Below, in pieces: positions 48,961 to 54,801 of a stretch of DNA of 54,801 nt. Made by a program: the position numbers and the translations under genes. The stretch spans positions 840,391 through 895,191 of the forward strand of contig BCLD01000003.1 of the NCBI GenBank assembly GCA_001600875.1. Direction: 5' to 3'. Every line of letters begins with the position of its first letter. Within the stretch, counting starts at the first letter, position 1. The DNA is from Solicoccozyma terricola (lineage: Eukaryota; Basidiomycota; Tremellomycetes; Filobasidiales; Piskurozymaceae). A model generated the notes under the pieces. That model was not told where the DNA came from and did not search any database. It was given only the letters and a program-made list of their open reading frames with translations.

Positions 48961-50535
48961 ATGTTCTCGTTTACCCTGCCTCTCTTGCTCTCCGCGTCCG
49001 TCCTCGCATCGCCACTCCACTCTCGGATGGTCGACGGCGGGGCTCAATCAGGTTTCGCATGGCAAAGTACCAAAAACCTGTTCGTGTTTGGTGGATTCGA
49101 ACACCACAAGGATGGAATATCAGCCTGGGGACGTGAGTGTATCGGCACCGCCGCATGTCTCCGGGGAAAAGAGCTCATTACCACTGTTCCGACCCAGTGA
49201 GATAACTGCGAACCCCTCTCCGGGATATGTAAGATCGATGAAACTCCACAGATCTCCTTAAGGTGTCCTGTAACCTTCTATCATCCCACACAGACAGCAA
49301 GTGACGGTCCAAACTGGGTTGAATACCTCAACTCAACCGTCTGTACCTTTTCATCTTTCCGCCTGTTCCTGAAACCCTGGCTGACAACTCCAACGTCGAA
49401 GTACAACGCAACCACGCTCTCGACTTCCAAGCTCGCCTACGGAGGTGCACGATCGATTCAGCCGTTGTCGTTCCATATCTACCTAGCGTGCAGTCATTAA
49501 AGACCCAAATCGGCCTGTTTGAGCAATATCTTGCACCTCATCCGAACAACTACCGATTGGTCGGGAAGTGATTCGCTGTTCGCCATTTGGATTGGGTGAG
49601 TGCGATTGTCATCAACGGACGAGAAGAGGTGGCTGTCGATGTACCTGGTGGTAGCATCAACGATATCGTCAGTAGGGGTCGGGTTTGTGTGTATTGGCAC
49701 CTGCTGACTTTCGGACACATGCGATGGTCAGGGAAACTCTTGGGGTTGGGTGAGACACCCCATATCTCCTTGCCTTCACACCCGAGACCTAATGTTGCAT
49801 GCCGCTATCACAGAACAACGTCTCCCAATCAACATTTCATAAACAGCTTCTCGATGAATACTTTGGTCTCGTGGACCAGCTTGACAACTCGGGTACGCGG
49901 TCGTTCTTGTTCCTGAATGTGCGGTTGTGCCTCCAATCGATCGGACGGAGTTGTTCCTTGGTCAAGGCGTAAGTTGTTGTCTGCTGGTCTGATGACATAT
50001 CAGGGCTGAATTCCGTAAGGGGAATGGAAGCGCAATCGTCAAATCTCAAGTTGGCGATTACAATGCGTGCCTTGAGACATATGTGGCTAACTTCACCAAC
50101 ACGATGGGATATGTATCTACCACCTTGTTCGATTCGAATTCATTTTTCAATGTCGTTTTAGATGACGATCCTGCATTTGCGGTCCAAAATGTCACTGGGT
50201 GAGAGTGGCCGGGCAAGAGGTGAGATAACGATTGAGACTTGAACTGATAGAGTGTATGCTGATGGTACTCCACTACCGAATGCGTATAATTCCACTTGTG
50301 CAGGGACGGTTAGCAGCTACTCGTGAGTGTTAAGGATGCGCTTAGGGGACAGGATCGTTGAGGTGATGATGACTGACCATGCCACGACAGCTGGCTCAAC
50401 TGCCTGCACCCGACATGCCCTGTTCACAAGTGAGTGGGAACTGCTGGTTGAGGGTAAGAATGTCATCTTAATTTGTAGTTTCGCAACATATTGCTCGCAC
50501 ACTCCATCGCCTCGTCGTTGCAGAATGTGAGCTGA
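48961..50535 (+). pseudogene. Decayed GDSL-type secreted esterase (CE16-like) pseudogene
   Basis: Recognisable pieces occur in family order but in changing frames. They are: a signal peptide (MFSFTLPLLLSASVLA) with AWQSTKNLFVFGG; SDGPNWVEYLNSTV; HALDF then AYGGA; TIDSAVVVPYLPSVQSLK with TQIGLFEQYLAPH; WSGSDSLFAIWIG with INDIV; NNVSQSTFHKQLLDEYF and RSFLFLNV; PPIDRTELFLGQG; QVGDYNACLETYVANFT; and finally SWLNCLHPTCPVH. At least four frame changes not explained by introns occur: near 49425-49450 (two), near 49550, and near 49920. The nucleophile motif expected after FVFG (GDS[YW]) is replaced by GGFEHH, so the catalytic Ser is gone, while the C-terminal His block survives. Splice signals (GTGAGT at 49133, 50200, 50321, 50431) persist. 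Sequencing error could explain some shifts, but not the missing nucleophile. Confidence 0.8.
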
Positions 50536-50760
50536 GGGAGGATGGTCAGCGAGACCATGAGGATGGGACATGGTCCCTGAACAGTAAACAGTTGAAATAA
50601 GTCGATGGAGGTTACGTAACCTGTATCAGCGACACGGACATCCTACCATATTCATGTCCGCGCTCCTCCGGACTTGGTTGCCAGATCACCCAACCCCGAG
50701 GTCCCACTCTCACTTGATTCGCTTGTCCCACCTCAACAGCATCCACCACCGACCTCAACG

Positions 50761-52534
50761 ATGCCACGATGGAGAGCACTCCCTTCTCTTCTTCTTCTCC
50801 TTCTGGCAGCATGTGTCCCGCACGCCGTCATTGCACGGTCAGCAGTCGGTGATCGAGTGTTGATTGTCCTCGAGCACACTCTGGCCAAGTCGCAGTACAG
50901 CTCCTTCTGGACGTCGTTGGAAGGTGGGTGACGTTCGAAGCCTTGTGGACGGATCTGTAAGCTGATGCGCTGGTCGTTTCGGCTCATCATCTGGAACGTG
51001 CAGCTCGTGGATTCCAGCTCACCTTCAAAGGCCCTCGAGAGGAGCAGGCCCCTTTAGAAGAATTCGGCGAGAAGAAATTCGATCACTTGATCATGTTCTC
51101 ACCAACAGCAAAGTGTAAGCAACATCAACACACAAACCCTTGTCGAGTGCCGATGCTGATACTGACAGCTCTTGCAATACCCTGATCCTGTAGCCTTTTC
51201 TGAAAGCCTTCAACCTCGCTCCATCGTCTCTAGCATCAACGAACACAACATCAACACACTCTTCATCCTTTCGTCTGATATCTCAGAAATTCAAAGAGAC
51301 TTTGCCAGAGAATTCGACGTCGAGTTCGAAGAGCGAGAAACGGCGTTGATCGATCATTTCTCGTACCTCGCCGGCTCAGTAGATCATGCCAACGTGGTAT
51401 TGTCACCCAAAGAAGCGTTCGCAAGTGATGTACCATCAACTGTTATCTCTTCAGCCGTACGAACCGCATCATCTCCTATTCTCTACCATGGGATCGCGCA
51501 TTCTCTCGGTGTTAACCCACTTCTCATCCCTGTTCTACACGCCTCCGAGACTGGATACTCGGCTGAACCAACTGGGACCGAAGATGAGGATTCAGATAAT
51601 AAGGGGAAGTTGAAGCCGATATTGGCGGGTAACAGCGCCAGCTTGGTTTCTGCGTTGCAGACTAGAGGTAATGCGAGAGTGGGGTGGATTGGAAGTGAGG
51701 CCATGTTAAGGGATTCGGCGTGGAAGGCTAATGGAGTTGATGGGAATGGAAAGTCGTGAGTCCTGAGATGGCGTTTGAACTGCACATAGGGCGGTATTCC
51801 TAATTTCCCTGAGTGATGGTTCGTAGATTCATCACTGGCAATGGAGACTTTATCGAGGACTTTACAAAATGGGTATTCCAGGAGAACGGTGTTCTCAAAG
51901 TGCTGTCCACCCAGCACCACCGGGCCCTAGAAGTCGAGCCAAGGGACATGTATCGAATCAAAGATGACCTTGTGAGTTTACTGGGATACGTATTCGAATG
52001 AGCCACGCGGGAATTAATGCGCGGCATTCACTGTTACACAGACCTACTCCATTACCATCGCTGAACATACCTCCATTTCGAATGACTCCACATGGGCAGG
52101 CTTTCATGCATCTGATATTCAACTCGATTTCACCATGCTGGATCCTCACATCCGTACTTTACTTCACGAAGAAGGTCCGGATGGCGAAGGAACAAAGTTC
52201 TCGGCGACCTTCAAGGCGCCGGATAGACATGGAGTGTTCAAATTCATGGTGGATTATTGGAGACCAGGGTGAGTTCAGATATGGTCTCCTCAATCCTACT
52301 ACGCCATTCTTATCCAAAACACAACATAATAGATACACCTTTATCCAAGAATCATCTACCGCACCTGTCGTTCCATTCCGACACGACGAGTACCCACGTT
52401 TCATTACTGGAGCGTGGCCGTTCTACTCTGGCGCGCTGAGCGTCACTGCCGCGTTCCTGCTGTTCTGCGGTCTATGGCTGTTTACCGCCGAGGGACCGGT
52501 CGGAAAAGCAGGAAAGGGAAAAAAGGCAGAGTAG
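50761..52534 (+). CDS. WBP1: WBP1/OST48, oligosaccharyltransferase subunit
   Basis: Six exons (50761-50923, 51004-51114, 51194-51755, 51827-51971, 52042-52268, 52333-52534) encode 469 residues. An N-terminal signal peptide (PSLLLLLLAACVPHAVIA) precedes the lumenal domain with VGDRVLIVLEH, SQYSSFWTSLEARGFQLTF, FDHLIMFSP, FITGNGDFIEDFTKWVFQE and VLKVLSTQHH. Further on, VFKFMVDYWRPGYTFI and DEYPRFITGAWPFYSGA lead into a single C-terminal membrane helix. The protein ends KKAE, a KKXX ER-retrieval signal like that of yeast Wbp1. It is a core subunit of the ER complex that N-glycosylates Asn-X-Ser/Thr. In intron 2 the first AG (after CTGACAG) would give a stop, so the acceptor at 51192-51193 is used. 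Confidence 0.96.
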
Positions 52535-52645
52535 ACATCTCGCGAGTGATTTATGACATGTGATGCTATACGCTCAGTACAGTTGACAAGGCGTTGATGA
52601 AGTTTCGTGAGGTTTTCGTAAAATGAGAGGCGCGAGAGTAGAGTT

Positions 52646-54788
52646 CTACAGAGAGACACCATTGGCGGGTGGGATGGCAGCAGCTATTTCAGCAGCCGGT
52701 TGACTTGCATCCCCATTGAGAGCGGTCTCTGCGGTCTCCGTCTCGACTGGTCTGCGTACCATGAGCATGCCGTTGTTTTTGAGAAAGTCGTAGATCTTGC
52801 CGACCTTGGCGCCGTCGATCCTGAGGAGTTTTCTGCAAGGGGATTTGGAGAAGGTGGTCAGCCACTGCCCATGGCTTGACCGTATGTCGATGTTCCTCAC
52901 CTGGCTTCCTTCCGCAATAGCATCCCACCACGACGAGCGCTCTCCCGGACGAGGGTGTCCTTGATGACGAGATATGGCTTGGGAAGGATCTGGAGATGAG
53001 CGCAAAGAGCTTGCTCTGAACGAGATAACAGGTCAAGGCTCGACGCTGCAGCCAGTGATGTCGGGAGGACTGAATTGGGAAACAACTCTCAGCATGTGAC
53101 GGGGTGTGGTGCGCAGGGGAATGGAAATGACTCACCCGGCTTGAAGGTTTCTGGTAATTTTGGCAACTTTGGCGTTCCCTCTCTCGTCCTATCTCCATTG
53201 AGCAAGTGGCCGTTACGTCGGAACACCGTCTCTGGAATCGGTGTGGCGTTTCCCGGATATCGACCGACCACACCTCTCTGAAGCATTCGATCGCTGTTAC
53301 TCATCGGTTCGCGAGCTACTGTGTGCTTGTAACCGCCCGTCTGCATGAAGTGATCAGGGAATTAGGCTGCGAGGAAGAAATGTGCGATCGTTGAGGTCGT
53401 GACGCACCCTCTGCACCTTCACGGTGTCGTACCGAGCTGCATCCGCCGCCGTGGTTATACCTTGCCGACGGTACTCTTGCAGCTCAGTGATCCTTCTGCG
53501 GATCATGTGCTCGTCTGACATGGGAACCGTTGAGATGAGCCGACATCTCATGACGGCCGGATTCTTTACTTACAAATTAGTCCGTCTACCAACACCTCGA
53601 AGTCTTCCGCCGTCTGCAGCTTGGCAAAGACCTTGTACCGGTTGAAGATCTCCCGTTCCTCCTTCGGCCGCTTCTTTTCTGCTGCTGCGTTCTGAAGGAA
53701 GGAAAAAATTATGCAGTGAGATAATAACCCCCGGTTGCTAACTACTCCGGCAGAACCAACCTTCTTGAACTCCATCAAACCACGATCAAAGATAAGGTCT
53801 TTAGCCGCCGTCCTCGCATTGAGTTTTTCGTAGTATATCTCCAACATTGTCAACTTGAGCTCGACGTCGTCCGGCTCCTCGATCTCGAAAATAAGCTTGG
53901 GAGGTTTGGATTCAGCTTCGTCTTCGGAGTTGTCTGCATCACGATCCTTGAGTTTAGTTGGCGTCTCCGGGGGTTTGGCATGCGAATCCACGTCCACGTC
54001 CATATCATCTACAGTTCTTTCTGATTCGCCTTCTTGCTTGACGACTGTTAGTTCCTCCTTCTGTAGTGGATCCGCCTTCTCGATTGGATCCATACTCGTC
54101 TTATCGCCTTGCGTAGCGACCTTTACATTTGTCGATTGCTCTTTAGACGACTCGGTTGGTGGCGGTTCAGGTTGATCTGCGCCTCCATATCCCATAACTA
54201 GACCAAATTCCATATCTTTGATGATCATCTCCGCCTCGTTCTCTACTTCTGTATCGAATTCCAAACGACCTGGCATGAATCCAGCGACTTCGTGGTTTGA
54301 AGGTTGTGAGCCAGTCGCTTGAAGAGCAGATGCTGGTAGAGCTGTCGGAGTTGAGAGGGGGGGGGGGGGGGTGGGTTTGGTTGGTTGATACCAGTCAGAT
54401 AACGTTCGGGAGTCTTGCAGAATGTAATTCATTTCAGCCCTCACGATGTGGTTTTCTCATCTGCTCTATCCGTCTCTTCTTCCTCGCTGAAAACTCTTCT
54501 TGACTGATCTCGATCTTTGCTTTCATCCTCTGAATGTGAGGGGGGAACCGTTTGCATCAGTAAAACGACAAAACCCACCAACCGACCAAAACCTCCATGA
54601 GAATTCTCGGGGACCTCCCATTTCAACATACAGGTAAAAACTCCCTCTTCCCAACCGGTCTCTCTCTCAAATACGTCTCAATATAATGTCTCTCGCAATC
54701 ATCTTTCGTTCTCGTTCCCACTTGTTCAGCGACGTCTGCCCAATTACCAAGACCGTATGTCTGTAGACCGGTGATGAGGAGGAGCTCT
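52646..54788 (-). CDS. ADA2: ADA2, SAGA transcriptional adaptor (5' end beyond window)
   Basis: Eight exons are visible (54788-54632, 54529-54445, 54341-53761, 53691-53574, 53514-53408, 53340-53136, 53069-52901, 52832-52646). The N-terminal ZZ finger and the start lie beyond the right edge; an acceptor at 54789-54790 starts the first visible exon. That exon carries the SANT/Myb domain ([34 protein letters not shown]). Then come [17 protein letters not shown], the ADA-box block [17 protein letters not shown] with [11 protein letters not shown], an acidic insert, [32 protein letters not shown], and a C-terminal SWIRM domain ([40 protein letters not shown]). Ada2 activates Gcn5 in SAGA. One intron (54342-54444) contains C15 on the coding strand just before its acceptor. 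Confidence 0.95.
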
Positions 54789-54801
54789 CTGTGAGGGGTT
54801 G

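Overview
This 54.8 kb window is nuclear DNA from a basidiomycete yeast-like fungus, most likely a tremellomycete near Cryptococcus or Kwoniella. That placement is an inference. It rests on very dense short introns (mostly 53-75 nt, GTGAGT-like donors), compact gene spacing and the family content, not on any database search. I rebuilt 18 genes and one pseudogene exon by exon. Reading-frame phase was checked across every junction of the intact genes, so the exon coordinates are internally consistent but not confirmed by RNA.

Layout, left to right (strand): TEA/ATTS transcription factor (+); Pho80/PCL-type cyclin (-); URB1/NPA1 60S ribosome-biogenesis factor (-, 17 exons, about 7 kb); Uds1-domain coiled-coil protein (-); ASE1/PRC1 microtubule bundler (-); SNF7/VPS32 ESCRT-III subunit (-); DH-PH RhoGEF (-); ARC1 tRNA-binding cofactor (-); peroxisomal acyl-CoA oxidase ending in SKL (+); BOR1 borate/anion transporter (-, interrupted by a 100-N assembly gap); histone H3 (-); histone H1 (+); TAF7 (+); ceramide glucosyltransferase (-); DUF938/METTL26-type methyltransferase (+); RBM39/CAPER-type splicing factor (+); a decayed GDSL (CE16-like) secreted esterase pseudogene (+); WBP1/OST48 oligosaccharyltransferase subunit (+); and ADA2 (-), cut off by the right edge.

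Most genes are conserved housekeeping functions with no operon-like logic. Several neighbours share a cell-division theme: cyclin, Uds1 protein, ASE1, SNF7 and RhoGEF lie consecutively apart from URB1. Others share a chromatin/transcription theme (H3, H1, TAF7). This may be chance. Gene pairs are divergent (ARC1/POX1, H3/H1, GCS1/METTL26) or tightly convergent (TAF7/GCS1 with 73 bp between stop codons, WBP1/ADA2 with 111 bp, TEA factor/cyclin with 127 bp).

I found no wholly new multi-gene system. The strongest second-look items are: an approximately 28-bp minisatellite filling the first intron of the acyl-CoA oxidase; a probable dual-start, dual-localised ARC1; a BOR1 microexon apparently lost in the assembly gap; long poly-C runs just before 3' splice sites; a 2.7 kb homopolymer-rich gap between the divergent H3 and H1 genes; an 837-nt H1 intron carrying an antisense reading frame; and a multiply frameshifted esterase that has lost its nucleophile motif.
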